From Corynebacterium sp. TAE3-ERU12 (GTDB lineage: Bacteria; Actinomycetota; Actinomycetes; Mycobacteriales; Mycobacteriaceae): a stretch of 64,000 nt of DNA. Both the position numbers and the translations under genes were made by a program. Positions 55,508-64,000 of this stretch are shown here, in pieces; the stretch's first letter is position 1; each line of letters starts with the position of its first letter. The stretch is from NCBI RefSeq assembly GCF_019209905.1, contig NZ_JAHUTM010000001.1, positions 1,116,001 through 1,180,000 on the forward strand, in the 5' to 3' direction. Below the pieces are notes generated by a model that was given only the letters and a program-made list of their open reading frames with translations, made no database searches and was not told the DNA's origin.

Positions 55508-57562
55508 GTGACCTCCCCATCCGCCCCCGCAACCACTTTTGCTGTCCCCGCCGGAACTCCGGCCGGTGCCGCGATGCGTGAGCTGGAACTGCCCAATAAG
55601 GGACCTGAGGCGATCGTTTGTATCCGGGATGCCTCGGGCCAGCTTCGTGATCTGGCGTGGACTCCGGAGTCCGACGAGACCGTCACTGCGGTGGCAGCCA
55701 ACACCGAAGATGGCCGTTCGGTTATCCGGCACTCCTGTGCGCATGTGATGGCCCAGGCAGTGCAGCGGGAATTTCCGGGCACCAAGCTGGGTATCGGCCC
55801 GGCCATTGCTAATGGCTTCTACTACGATTTCGATGCCGATGAGCCCTTCACCCCTGAGGATCTGTCGAAGATCGAAAAGCGGATGAAGAAGATCATCAAG
55901 TCCGGCCAGAAATTCGAGCGCCGCGTTTTCAGCGATTCCGAGGCGGCCTGCACTGAGCTTGCCGACGAGCCGTACAAGATTGAGCTCATCGCCGATAAGG
56001 GGTCGGTGGACCCGGAGTCGGATGAGGCGACCGAGATTGGCAGCGGTGAGCTAACCGGCTACTACAACATCAATCCACGCACTGGAGATGTTGATTGGTT
56101 TGACCTGTGTCGCGGCCCGCATGTGCCGACGACGAAGTACATTCCGGCTTTTAAGCTGACTCGGTCCTCGGCGGCGTACTGGCGCGGAGATCAGTCCAAT
56201 GCCGGCTTGCAGCGTATCTACGGTACGGCCTGGGAGTCGAAGGAAGCCCAGGAGGAGTACCTGGAGATGCTTCGCGAAGCCGAAAAGCGGGATCACCGTA
56301 AGCTCGGCGCGGAACTGGACCTGTTTAGCTTCCCCGACGAGATCGGCTCGGGTTTCCCGGTGTTCCACCCCGATGGCGGCACAATCCGGTTGGAGATGGA
56401 GCAGCATTCCCGGCAGCGTCATATCGCTGCTGGCTACAGCTTCGTCAACACCCCGCACATCACCAAGGGAGACCTTTTCGCCACCTCGGGTCACTTGGAT
56501 TTCTATGCCGACGGCATGTTCCCGCCGATGAAGCTGGACGGGGAGACCGACGACGAGGGCAATGTCACCAAGCAGGCGCAGGATTACTACGCCAAGCCGA
56601 TGAACTGCCCGATGCACAACCTGATCTATTCCTCGCGGGGCCGTTCCTACCGTGAATTGCCGTTGCGCTTATTCGAGTTCGGTACTGTGTACCGCTACGA
56701 GAAGTCCGGTGTGATCCACGGTCTGACCCGCGCGCGTGGCTTCACTCAGGATGATGCGCATATCTACTGCACTGAGGACCAGCTCGAGCAGGAGCTCACC
56801 GATGTGCTGGACTTCATCATCTCGTTGTTGCGTGATTATGGCTTGGATGATTTCTATCTCGAGCTGTCCACCAAGGACGAGGGCAAGTTCGTTGGTTCGG
56901 ACGAGATCTGGGAGCGTTCTACCGAGATCTTGCAGCGCGTTGCCGACGCCTCTGGCCTGGAGCTGGTCCCGGACCCGGGTGGGGCTGCTTTCTACGGCCC
57001 GAAGATTTCGGTGCAGGCCCGAGACGCCATTGGGCGTACCTGGCAGATGTCTACTGTGCAGCTGGACTTTAACCTGCCGGAACGCTTCGACTTGCAGTAC
57101 ACCGCCTCTGATGGTTCCAAGAAGCAGCCAATCATGATTCACCGTGCGCTGTTTGGTTCCATTGAGCGCTTCTTCGGCGTGCTGTTGGAGCACTACGCCG
57201 GTGCGTTCCCCGCTTGGCTTGCCCCGCACCAGGTGGTGGGTATTCCGGTTGCCGATGAGTTCATTCCGCATTTGGAGCAGGTCGCCAAGCAGCTGCGTGC
57301 GCAGGGGGTGCGTGCCGAGGTCGATACCGCTGATGACCGCATGCAGAAGAAGATCCGTACCCACACCACCGGCAAGGTTCCGTTTATGCTGCTTGCAGGC
57401 GGCCGCGATGTGGAAGCCAATGCGGTGAGCTTCCGTTTCCTTGATGGTTCCCAGGTCAACGGGGTGCCCATTGATGAGGCGGTGCGGATTATCAGCACCT
57501 GGATCCGCGAGCGCAATAACACCCAACCGAATGGAGAGGCCATTGCAGCACGGCGGTCCTGA
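55508..57562 (+). CDS. thrS: Threonyl-tRNA synthetase
   Basis: A class II synthetase of 684 aa, normal length. The N-terminal TGS-like and editing domains ([17 protein letters not shown] with the HxxxH site; [13 protein letters not shown]) precede the catalytic core with the zinc Cys and His residues ([20 protein letters not shown]), motif 2 [20 protein letters not shown] and motif 3 [13 protein letters not shown], then the anticodon domain. GTG 55508 follows AAGGAG by 7 nt. First gene of a conserved lipid-glycan operon (order as in M. tuberculosis Rv2614c-Rv2609c). Confidence 0.97.
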   Translation: MTSPSAPATTFAVPAGTPAGAAMRELELPNKGPEAIVCIRDASGQLRDLAWTPESDETVTAVAANTEDGRSVIRHSCAHVMAQAVQREFPGTKLGIGPAIANGFYYDFDADEPFTPEDLSKIEKRMKKIIKSGQKFERRVFSDSEAACTELADEPYKIELIADKGSVDPESDEATEIGSGELTGYYNINPRTGDVDWFDLCRGPHVPTTKYIPAFKLTRSSAAYWRGDQSNAGLQRIYGTAWESKEAQEEYLEMLREAEKRDHRKLGAELDLFSFPDEIGSGFPVFHPDGGTIRLEMEQHSRQRHIAAGYSFVNTPHITKGDLFATSGHLDFYADGMFPPMKLDGETDDEGNVTKQAQDYYAKPMNCPMHNLIYSSRGRSYRELPLRLFEFGTVYRYEKSGVIHGLTRARGFTQDDAHIYCTEDQLEQELTDVLDFIISLLRDYGLDDFYLELSTKDEGKFVGSDEIWERSTEILQRVADASGLELVPDPGGAAFYGPKISVQARDAIGRTWQMSTVQLDFNLPERFDLQYTASDGSKKQPIMIHRALFGSIERFFGVLLEHYAGAFPAWLAPHQVVGIPVADEFIPHLEQVAKQLRAQGVRAEVDTADDRMQKKIRTHTTGKVPFMLLAGGRDVEANAVSFRFLDGSQVNGVPIDEAVRIISTWIRERNNTQPNGEAIAARRS

Positions 57563-58106
57563 CGGCACGTTCGCCGATTTCGGTGCGGGTGTTCCCGACC
57601 GACTTGAGCGCCTGTGGGCGCCATATCGGATGAACTATATCGCCTCCAATGCTAATACCGACACCGCTGGTGAGCGGGTGAATCCTTTTACCCGCATACC
57701 CGCGATGTCCGATGAGGAAGCCCTCATCATTGCGCGAGGCGAGTTGGTGTACTGCCTGCTTAACCTGTTCCCGTACAACTCTGGGCACCTCATGGTGGTG
57801 CCGTACCGCGAGGTCGCCAATCTGGAAGACCTCACCGAGGCGGAAACAGCGGAATTGATGGCTTTTGGCCAGGAGGCTATCCGCACGCTGAAGCGAGTGA
57901 GCCACCCACATGCTGTCAATGTGGGTTTTAACCTGGGGCGCGCTGCCGGTGGTTCGGTAAGCGAGCATCTCCATATGCATGTCGTTCCGCGCTGGGCGGG
58001 CGACGCTAATTTCATGACGGTGCTGGGCGACACCAAGGTGTTGCCGCAGTTGTTACGTGAGACGCGGCAGCTGCTGGCTGATGCGTGGGGGAGGGACGAA
58101 TGTTAA
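57531..58106 (+). CDS. HIT-family nucleotide hydrolase/phosphorylase
   Basis: A 191-aa histidine-triad protein; the site is [15 protein letters not shown] with the His-x-His-x-His pattern. The upstream part [20 protein letters not shown] is typical. In mycobacteria the gene at this place (Rv2613c) encodes an Ap4A phosphorylase, a likely role here too. Start is unsure: ATG 57531 overlaps thrS by 32 bp; TTG 57543 lies after GGAGAGG at a short 3-nt gap. It overlaps the pgsA1 start by 7 bp. Confidence 0.85.
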   Translation: MERPLQHGGPDGTFADFGAGVPDRLERLWAPYRMNYIASNANTDTAGERVNPFTRIPAMSDEEALIIARGELVYCLLNLFPYNSGHLMVVPYREVANLEDLTEAETAELMAFGQEAIRTLKRVSHPHAVNVGFNLGRAAGGSVSEHLHMHVVPRWAGDANFMTVLGDTKVLPQLLRETRQLLADAWGRDEC

Positions 58107-58741
58107 GCGCGAAAGGCCGCAAGCCCGTTCGTGGTCTTATCGAACCTTTGGCTAAAACGGCCACGGCAGCGGGGCTAAGCCCGAATGCGGTGACGGTGAT
58201 CGGCACTCTTGCCGCGATTGCGATCTCGGTGAGTCTTATCCCGACGGGGCATTTATTCCTCGCGGCGGTACTTGCTGGTCTGTTCACTGCTTTCGACATG
58301 GTCGATGGCACGATGGCCCGGCTGCGTGGTGGCGGTACTCGTTTCGGCGCTGTGCTCGACGCCAGCTGTGACCGCATTACCGACGGCGCGTTGTTTTTGT
58401 CCATCCTGTGGTGGCTGATCTATAGCCATGACGCGCCGTGGTGGTTGCTGATGGCGTGCATGGTGGTCATCGTTGGTTCCCAGGTGACTTCGTATGTGAA
58501 GGCCCGCGCCGAGGCATCTGGGTTCCATGTCGATGGTGGTTTGGTGGAGCGGCCTGAGCGGCTCATTATCGGCCTGGTTGGTGTGGGTTTTGAGGGCCTT
58601 GGGGTGCCGTATGCCATCGAGGTTTCGCTGAGTGTATTGGCCATCGGTTCGGTTATTACCGTGGTGCAGCGATTGATGATGGTCGCCCAGGACGAACGCG
58701 GCAGTGAGCATATTGCCCCGCCGGCAGGGGCTGAGCAATGA
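58100..58741 (+). CDS. pgsA1: Phosphatidylinositol phosphate synthase (CDP-alcohol phosphotransferase)
   Basis: A 213-aa membrane enzyme joining CDP-diacylglycerol with inositol phosphate, the first step to PI, PIMs and lipoglycans. The CDP-alcohol motif is complete: MVDGTMARLRGGGTRFGAVL followed by DASCDRITD, giving the D-G-x2-A-R-x8-G-x3-D-x3-D array. About six transmembrane helices. ATG 58100 follows GGGGGAGGG. Its stop overlaps the patA ATG (ATGA). Identity as PIP synthase follows the motif plus the patA-pimA context. Confidence 0.92.
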   Translation: MLSAKGRKPVRGLIEPLAKTATAAGLSPNAVTVIGTLAAIAISVSLIPTGHLFLAAVLAGLFTAFDMVDGTMARLRGGGTRFGAVLDASCDRITDGALFLSILWWLIYSHDAPWWLLMACMVVIVGSQVTSYVKARAEASGFHVDGGLVERPERLIIGLVGVGFEGLGVPYAIEVSLSVLAIGSVITVVQRLMMVAQDERGSEHIAPPAGAEQ

Positions 58742-59667
58742 GGTTTCCGCATTTTCCCCGCACCCGCGAGGACATTGCGGCGATTGGTTATGTGCTCGGC
58801 TGGAAGGTAGTGGGCCTGCTGCCGCAGAAGCCGGTGCTGGCGGCGGCGATGTGGGCTGCAGACCGGGCGGCACGTGGTGGCCCGGATGGCCGGGGTCCGT
58901 TGCAATTGCGCAAGAATCTGGCGCGCGTTATTGGGGCTCCGGTTGCCGATGTTCCCGATGGTTTGGTGCGCGCCTCGATGCGTTCCTATCTGCGGTATTG
59001 GGTGGAGGCTTTCCGCTTACCGCGGATGGTGGGCCCTGAGTTTTGTGCCGCTTTGGACCGTGGGACCACTGGCGCGGAGTATCTTGATGCCTCCCTCGCC
59101 CGCGGTAAAGGTGTGGTCCTTGTCGTAACTCATTCTGGTAATTGGGATGCGGCCGGTACGTGGCTGAACCATCACACCGGTGGGGATTTCTGGACTGTGG
59201 CTGAGCGGTTAAAGCCAGAGTCGCTCTATGAAGCTTTCGTCGAATACCGGGAGAGCCTGGGCTTCCATGTCCTCCCGTTGACCGGTGGTGGCGATATCGT
59301 CGCTCAGCTGCGGGCTGTGCTTTCCGACGGTGGCATCGTGTGCTTGCTCGGTGACCGTGACTTCGGCGGCAATGGTGTGCCGGTGACATTTTTCGGCGAG
59401 CAGACCACAATGCCCGCCGGCCCGGCAAAACTGGCGGTGGATACTGATTGTGCGCTGCATGTGTGTCATGTCAGCTATCCGGGGCCGGGGCGTTGGGCTT
59501 TGAATATTCACCCGCCGATTGAGGTGGCCGGGCGTAGTGTGCCCGATATTGTCACCGAACAAGCCCGTTACCTAGAAGCTGATATTGCAGCTCATCCCGC
59601 TGATTGGCATATGCTGCAGCCGATTTGGCCCGCAGATCGCCGCAAGAAACGGCAGGAGAGTAACTAA
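58738..59667 (+). CDS. patA: Phosphatidylinositol mannoside acyltransferase PatA
   Basis: A 309-aa LpxL/HtrB-type acyltransferase that acylates the mannose of PIM1/PIM2 at the inner membrane. The catalytic H-x4-D motif is in VVTHSGNWDAAGTW, and the acyl pocket region includes CLLGDRDFGGNGVPVTFFG. The N-terminal part has an interfacial hydrophobic helix (AIGYVLGWKVVGLLP). It overlaps pgsA1 upstream and pimA downstream (TAATG), so all three are translationally coupled. Confidence 0.92.
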   Translation: MRFPHFPRTREDIAAIGYVLGWKVVGLLPQKPVLAAAMWAADRAARGGPDGRGPLQLRKNLARVIGAPVADVPDGLVRASMRSYLRYWVEAFRLPRMVGPEFCAALDRGTTGAEYLDASLARGKGVVLVVTHSGNWDAAGTWLNHHTGGDFWTVAERLKPESLYEAFVEYRESLGFHVLPLTGGGDIVAQLRAVLSDGGIVCLLGDRDFGGNGVPVTFFGEQTTMPAGPAKLAVDTDCALHVCHVSYPGPGRWALNIHPPIEVAGRSVPDIVTEQARYLEADIAAHPADWHMLQPIWPADRRKKRQESN

Positions 59668-60824
59668 TGCGCATCGGCATGGTGTGTCCGTACTCCTTCG
59701 ATGTTCCCGGCGGTGTGCAAGCCCACGCCATTGACCTTTGTGCGGAATTGCGCCGCCGTGGCCATGAGGTTTCTCTGATTGGTCCGGCAAGTAAGAACGC
59801 TGAGGTGCCTGATTTCGTGGTGCGCGGGGGAGCGGCAGTGCCGATTCCTTATAACGGTTCTGTTGCTCGCCTGGCTTTTGGCCCCCTTACGGCCTGGCGC
59901 GTACGCCGGTGGATCTCCGGCGGTGATTTCGACGTGGTGCATATCCACGAACCGAATTCGCCGAGTTTTTCCATGCTCGCCGCCGCCCAGGCTTTAGGCC
60001 CGCTGGTAGCGACCTACCACTCCGCAGCTACTCGCTCTTTGGTGCTGAAAGTGGCGCTGCCGGTGTTGCGTCCGGTCTTGGAGCGCATCCGTGGCGGCAT
60101 CGCGGTGTCCGATATTGCGCGGCGCTGGCAGGTCGAGCAGCTCGGCGGAGACCCGGTGCTCATCCCCAATGGTGTCCGCGTCGCCGACTATGAGACGTCG
60201 AAGACCCTGGCTGATCCGGATACGGCAGCAGCAGCCGGGGTGGGGCCAGCCGAGCCCAGCACAGTGCGTTTGGTGTTCTTAGGCCGCTTCGATGAGCCGC
60301 GGAAAGGCCTTCCGGTATTGCTGAAGGCCTTACCGGAAATTCGGCGGGAAGTCGGCGACGTAGAGGTCATCATCGTCGGTGATGGCGATGTTGCCGCCGC
60401 CCGCAAACGTGCCGGCGACCATGCCGAGGTGCTGCGGTTCGTCGGGCGTGTTTCTGACCAGGCGAAGTCGGCGATCTTGGCTTCGGCTGATGTGTATATC
60501 GCCCCGCAGAAGGGCGGCGAGAGTTTCGGAATTGTCCTGGTTGAGGCGATGGCCGCGGGTGCTGCTGTGGTGGCCAGCGATCTTGATGCGTTCAACCTTG
60601 TGCTCAACCATGGCCAGTATGGGGTGTCTTTCCGCAATGGGGATAGCCGCGATCTGGCGTCGAAGGTCATTGCCTTAGTCCGCGACCCACAACGTCGGCA
60701 AGCACTTATTGAGGCTGCGCACCAGCGGGCTTGGGAGTACGACTGGTCAGCGATTGCCGATAAGGTGCTTCAGGTCTACGAAACTGTGCGCGCTCCTGGG
60801 GAGAAAGTGGTGATTGGGCGATGA
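59667..60824 (+). CDS. pimA: Phosphatidylinositol alpha-mannosyltransferase PimA
   Basis: A GT4 glycosyltransferase (385 aa) adding the first mannose from GDP-mannose to PI. The N-terminal motif MVCPYSFDVPGGVQAHAIDL carries the Gly-Gly of the acceptor side; the C-terminal nucleotide site includes LVFLGRFDEPRKGLPVLLKA and the E-x7-E motif ESFGIVLVEAMAAGAAVVAS. Length and motifs match PimA of mycobacteria. It overlaps patA by one base and the next gene by 4 bases. Confidence 0.95.
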   Translation: MRIGMVCPYSFDVPGGVQAHAIDLCAELRRRGHEVSLIGPASKNAEVPDFVVRGGAAVPIPYNGSVARLAFGPLTAWRVRRWISGGDFDVVHIHEPNSPSFSMLAAAQALGPLVATYHSAATRSLVLKVALPVLRPVLERIRGGIAVSDIARRWQVEQLGGDPVLIPNGVRVADYETSKTLADPDTAAAAGVGPAEPSTVRLVFLGRFDEPRKGLPVLLKALPEIRREVGDVEVIIVGDGDVAAARKRAGDHAEVLRFVGRVSDQAKSAILASADVYIAPQKGGESFGIVLVEAMAAGAAVVASDLDAFNLVLNHGQYGVSFRNGDSRDLASKVIALVRDPQRRQALIEAAHQRAWEYDWSAIADKVLQVYETVRAPGEKVVIGR

Positions 60825-61315
60825 TTGAACTTCCGGTATGGGTACTGTTCCTGGCAATTGTGGTGGTCATTGCTGTTATCGCCGGCGTGTTGGCCTCAGC
60901 TGCCGCGCAACGGCTCAACCGCATGCATGTGCGGTGCGACTTGGCCCGGGCCTCACTTGAGGCGGCACTTGGCAGGCGCGCTGCGGTGGCCCGTGCGGCA
61001 TACCCGGAGCTGGGCCAGCTTGTGCAGTCCGCGGAATCCCAGCCGCTCACCGCTGCTGATCCGGGGTTGCGGGCCGATGCAGAAAACCGCCTGACCGCAG
61101 CTATTGAGGATATTGCGCCTGAGCGCACCGATGAACTCAGTCCTGCTGTGGTCCGTGAGCTCAATGAGGCACGGGTGCGCGTGGATTTGGCGCGTCGGTT
61201 CTATAACGAGGCCGTCACCGATACCCGGGCGCTGCGCAGGAGGCCGATGGTGAAGTATTTCCGGCTTGCCGGCACTGCACCGCGACCGCAGTATTTCGAC
61301 GCAGCTGCCCGCTAG
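60821..61315 (+). CDS. LemA-like membrane-anchored helical protein
   Basis: A 164-aa protein with an N-terminal membrane helix (LPVWVLFLAIVVVIAVIAGV) and two long helices. The part VVRELNEARVRVDLARRFYN followed by EAVTDTRALRRRPMVKYF and a final PQYFD resembles LemA proteins, where the same FYN..Y..F..P ending occurs. Function unknown. In M. tuberculosis the gene in this slot (Rv2609c) is a membrane protein which I recall as longer with a NUDIX part; no NUDIX box is visible here. ATGA overlap with pimA. Confidence 0.7.
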   Translation: MIELPVWVLFLAIVVVIAVIAGVLASAAAQRLNRMHVRCDLARASLEAALGRRAAVARAAYPELGQLVQSAESQPLTAADPGLRADAENRLTAAIEDIAPERTDELSPAVVRELNEARVRVDLARRFYNEAVTDTRALRRRPMVKYFRLAGTAPRPQYFDAAAR

Positions 61316-61446
61316 TGTGCGGCGACTATCACCTGGGTAACACGCCTTCTACCAGCATGTTAGCCATAAATATAGACAGAGCATTCCGCTTTTGGGGACC
61401 CGGCGATAAAGTCTTAGCAGCATTACCTCTATCATGGCTTGGTACC

Positions 61447-61489
61447 TCCGGCGCAGATGCGTAGCCCACACCATCACTCCAGCGCCGGA
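61447..61489 (+). promoter_or_regulatory. Inverted repeat in the pdxS leader
   Basis: TCCGGCGC (61447-61454) and GCGCCGGA (61482-61489) are exact complements with a 27-nt gap, ending 26 nt before the pdxS TTG. A TATCAT -10-like box lies at 61430-61435, so the repeat would be within the 5' leader. No PdxR-type regulator gene is seen nearby. Confidence 0.4.
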
Positions 61490-61515
61490 CACGATGTGAA
61501 CAGGGAGAACACTCG

Positions 61516-62418
61516 TTGACCACTACTGATAACACCGCCGGACAGGGCACCGCACGCGTGAAGCGCGGCCTCGCCGAAATGCTCAAGGGCGGCGTCATTA
61601 TGGACGTCGTCACCCCGGAGCAGGCCCGGATCGCTGAAGACTCCGGCGCCACCGCAGTGATGGCCCTAGAGCGCGTCCCCGCCGATATTCGCGCCCAGGG
61701 CGGTATCTCTCGCATGTCCGACCCGGACATGATCCAGGGCATTATCGACGCCGTTTCCATCCCCGTGATGGCGAAGTCACGCATCGGCCACTTCGTTGAG
61801 GCCCAGGTGCTCGCCAGCCTTGGCGTGGACTTCATCGACGAGTCCGAGGTGCTCAGCCCCGCCGACTACGCCAACCACATCGATAAGTTCGATTTCACCG
61901 TGCCTTTCGTCTGTGGTGCCACCAACCTCGGCGAAGCACTGCGCCGCATTAATGAGGGCGCTGCGATGATCCGCTCCAAGGGCGAAGCCGGCACCGGCGA
62001 TGTCTCCAATGCGGTTACCCACATGCGCACCATCCGCGCCGAAATTAACCGCCTGAAGTCGATGGCCCCCGACGAGCTTTATGTCGCCGCGAAGGAACTC
62101 CAGGCGCCTTATGAGCTTGTCCGTGAGGTCGCCGAGAACGGCAAACTCCCGGTGGTGCTGTTCACCGCCGGCGGTATCGCCACTCCGGCTGATGCCGCGA
62201 TGATGATGCAGCTTGGTGCCGAGGGCGTCTTCGTCGGCTCCGGCATCTTCAAGTCCGGCGATCCGGCTAAGCGCGCTGCGGCTATTGTGCGCGCCACCCA
62301 GAACTTCGACGACCCAGAGACCATCGCTGAGGTCTCCCGCGGCCTGGGTGAGGCAATGGTTGGCCTCAATGTCGATGACCTGCCGGTCTCGCACCGTCTC
62401 GCAGAGCGCGGCTGGTAA
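61516..62418 (+). CDS. pdxS: Pyridoxal 5'-phosphate synthase subunit PdxS
   Basis: PdxS forms PLP from ribose 5-phosphate, glyceraldehyde 3-phosphate and ammonia from PdxT. The 300-aa barrel shows [20 protein letters not shown], the catalytic Lys in [25 protein letters not shown] and [19 protein letters not shown] with [13 protein letters not shown] 61516 follows GGGAGA by 7 nt. It starts a pdxS-tesB-pdxT unit, as in mycobacteria. Confidence 0.97.
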   Translation: MTTTDNTAGQGTARVKRGLAEMLKGGVIMDVVTPEQARIAEDSGATAVMALERVPADIRAQGGISRMSDPDMIQGIIDAVSIPVMAKSRIGHFVEAQVLASLGVDFIDESEVLSPADYANHIDKFDFTVPFVCGATNLGEALRRINEGAAMIRSKGEAGTGDVSNAVTHMRTIRAEINRLKSMAPDELYVAAKELQAPYELVREVAENGKLPVVLFTAGGIATPADAAMMMQLGAEGVFVGSGIFKSGDPAKRAAAIVRATQNFDDPETIAEVSRGLGEAMVGLNVDDLPVSHRLAERGW

Positions 62419-62424
62419 GACGCG

Positions 62425-63312
62425 ATGGCCGAAATCCAGCGGGTACTCGACCTAGAGCGCATTGACCGCGATATTTTTCGCGGCCCGGTTATTGAATCGG
62501 TGCTGCAGCGCACCTTCGGTGGCCAGGTCGCCGCGCAGGCTCTGGTAGCTGCTACCCGAAGCGTCGGCGAGGGCTATGCCGTGCACTCCCTGCATGGCTA
62601 CTTCGTCGGCCCTGGTCGGCCTCATATGCCGACGACATTTGTCGTCGACCGGGTCCGTGACGGCCGCTCCTTCTGCTTCCGCCATGTCAAGGGCGTCCAG
62701 GATGGCCGCACGATTTTCTCGATGCAGGCGAGTTTCCACCGCATCGGCGATACCGGAATTGAGCATTCCGACATCATGCGGACCGTGCCGGACCCTGAGG
62801 ATGTTGTCCTGGACACGTCTAATATGACCGAGACCCGGAAATTGCTGCTCCGGGAATGGGCTGATTGGGATATTCGCGTCGTCGAGCCGGACCGTTACGA
62901 GCACAATAAGTACACCGCCTCCCAACAGGTGGTGTGGTTCCGGTGTCGTGAGGATCTTCCCGACGACCCGACTTTCCACGTGTGCACCCTGGCGTATATG
63001 TCTGACATGACGCTGCTGTCCTCAGCGCTGGTTCCGCACCCCGGTGTGGAGGTGCAGGAGGCAAGCCTTGACCACGCGATGTGGTTTTTGCGGCCCTTCC
63101 GCGCTGATGATTGGTTGCTCTATGACCAGGTTTCCCCGTCGGGACACGCTGGTAGGGCCTTAACTCATGGCCGGATTTTTAACCGCCAAGGCGATCTTGT
63201 CGCAGTGGTGACGCAGGAAGGCCTGACCCGCCATCTCACGCCGGGCGTGGAGCCCATCCCTAAGGCGAAAACCCCACCCTCATTCGATAAGCCCCCGGAG
63301 AACGCAGATTGA
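62425..63312 (+). CDS. tesB: Acyl-CoA thioesterase II
   Basis: A double hot-dog thioesterase (295 aa) releasing fatty acids from acyl-CoA. Family stretches: FGGQVAAQALVAATRSV, VHSLHGYFVGPG, the catalytic Asp-Thr region in LAYMSDMTLLSSAL and the Gln in AVVTQEGLTRHL. The place between pdxS and pdxT is conserved in mycobacteria (tesB2), though no metabolic link is evident. The pdxT TTG overlaps its stop. Confidence 0.93.
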   Translation: MAEIQRVLDLERIDRDIFRGPVIESVLQRTFGGQVAAQALVAATRSVGEGYAVHSLHGYFVGPGRPHMPTTFVVDRVRDGRSFCFRHVKGVQDGRTIFSMQASFHRIGDTGIEHSDIMRTVPDPEDVVLDTSNMTETRKLLLREWADWDIRVVEPDRYEHNKYTASQQVVWFRCREDLPDDPTFHVCTLAYMSDMTLLSSALVPHPGVEVQEASLDHAMWFLRPFRADDWLLYDQVSPSGHAGRALTHGRIFNRQGDLVAVVTQEGLTRHLTPGVEPIPKAKTPPSFDKPPENAD

Positions 63313-63935
63313 GTACCCCGCTGATTGGCATCTTGTCGCTGCAAGGCGGCGTCGCCGAGCACCAGCGCGTGTTGGACTCGCTTAAGGTAGCGCACCGACT
63401 TGTTCGCAAACCCGCTGATCTTGATGGCCTTGATGGGCTGATTTTTCCTGGCGGCGAGTCGACGACGATGTCGCACCTGCTGGTCACTGAGTCGATGTTT
63501 GACCCCGTCAGGGAGGCTTTGCGCGCAGGTCTGCCGGCTTTTGGCACCTGCGCGGGCATGATTTTGCTTGCCGACGAGGTCCTCGATACCCGCGCCGATG
63601 CGGTGAGCTTCGGTGTGTTGCCGGTGACGGTGCGGCGCAATGCTTTTGGCCGCCAGGCGCAGTCCTTCGAGGCTGACCTCGACATGGTGGGTTTCGACGA
63701 GCCGGTGCATGCGGTATTTATTCGTGCCCCGCAGGTTGAGATCGCCGATGATGAGGTGGAGGTGCTGGCTCGGGTTCCCGAAGGCCACGGTGACCATTCC
63801 GGCGCTGTTGTTGCGGTGCGCTGCGGCAATATCTTGGCGACGAGTTTTCACCCGGAGTGCCAGCCGGGGGAGACCCGCCTGCACGAGTACTTCGTCACCG
63901 AGTGCGTCGGCGGCGCAGTCGGCACACAGGCGTAA
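63309..63935 (+). CDS. pdxT: Pyridoxal 5'-phosphate synthase glutaminase subunit PdxT
   Basis: PdxT hydrolyses glutamine and channels ammonia to PdxS. The 208-aa class I glutaminase has LQGGVAEHQ, the GGESTTM oxyanion segment, nucleophile Cys in FGTCAGMILLA and the His-Glu pair in TSFHPECQPGE. Start is TTG 63309, overlapping the tesB stop (TTGA), thus coupled. The following 65 bp to the window edge contain a TATAGT box near 63956, likely the promoter of the next gene (yebC in relatives); no CDS is visible there. Confidence 0.95.
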   Translation: MSTPLIGILSLQGGVAEHQRVLDSLKVAHRLVRKPADLDGLDGLIFPGGESTTMSHLLVTESMFDPVREALRAGLPAFGTCAGMILLADEVLDTRADAVSFGVLPVTVRRNAFGRQAQSFEADLDMVGFDEPVHAVFIRAPQVEIADDEVEVLARVPEGHGDHSGAVVAVRCGNILATSFHPECQPGETRLHEYFVTECVGGAVGTQA

Positions 63936-64000
63936 AGCTGGGGTTGTCGGCCCGCTATAGTGGGCAAAGATTTTAGGGCGGTTCCGCCTCGTTACTGAAC

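Overview
The window looks like chromosomal DNA of a Corynebacterium species, or a very close mycolic-acid actinobacterium. It has high GC and actinobacterial-type gene order. It carries a DtxR very close to the diphtheria-type repressor, SigA with a Lys/Ala/Thr-rich N-terminus, SigB, PIM and arabinan enzymes (PgsA1, PatA, PimA, AftC), HemQ-type heme synthesis, and many families typical of Actinobacteria (PAC2, DUF3039, DUF3093, DUF3099, DUF3159, DUF3710, DUF4192, DUF4193, DUF3000). I see no phage, insertion sequence, CRISPR array or rRNA. Functional calls come from reading the translated sequence and from remembered family motifs and gene order; no database search was run.

Layout. 0-5.4 kb: start of lexA, a DivS-like SOS division inhibitor, nrdR and hrpA. 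5.4-17.4 kb: an accessory-looking block with a short dxs, a TPP-riboswitch-controlled thiO-thiS-thiG-thiF operon, divergent thiE, an Na+/H+ antiporter-family carrier, a Tat-exported neutral ceramidase, a membrane protein with a Tyr/Asn/Gln/Gly-rich head, and ahpC-ahpD. 17.5-31.4 kb: oxyR, a DUF3516-type helicase, PAC2 protein, DUF4192 protein, galE-dtxR, sigB, a methyltransferase-dtd operon, DUF3099, DUF3039 and a second helicase. 31.5-33.1 kb: a DASS transporter. 33.2-49.7 kb: the conserved sigA to aftC block (sigA, ppgK, suhB, cei, DUF4193, DUF3093, dut, DUF3710, DUF3159, trmA-like, rnd, DUF3000, hemE, hemY, hemQ, msrB, aftC, RibD/DHFR-like gene). 49.9-55.4 kb: ferritin, five tRNAs and a copper/DyP cluster (copC, dyp1, PCuAC lipoprotein, dyp2). 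55.5-63.9 kb: the conserved thrS-HIT-pgsA1-patA-pimA-lemA-like operon followed by pdxS-tesB-pdxT.

How the genes work together. Dxs supplies DXP, ThiO supplies dehydroglycine, ThiF with its rhodanese tail charges ThiS with sulfur, ThiG closes the thiazole ring, and ThiE joins it to the pyrimidine. HemE, HemY and HemQ are three steps of the coproporphyrin-dependent heme route. PgsA1, PatA and PimA start PIM/lipoglycan synthesis and AftC branches arabinan. OxyR, AhpC/D, MsrB, ferritin, DtxR and the DyP/copper proteins form an iron, heme and peroxide theme.

The observations I rate highest are: an 11-bp word, GCTTGCCGACG, present in at least 19 exact copies; a trimmed dxs beside the thiazole genes while the usual dxs slot between trmA-like and rnd is empty; a tandem DyP pair whose second member has lost the Asp of the GxxDG motif; a ceramidase with Thr in place of the expected catalytic Ser; and a recurrent TANNNT/CACAAT-N6-8-start pattern implying many leaderless mRNAs.
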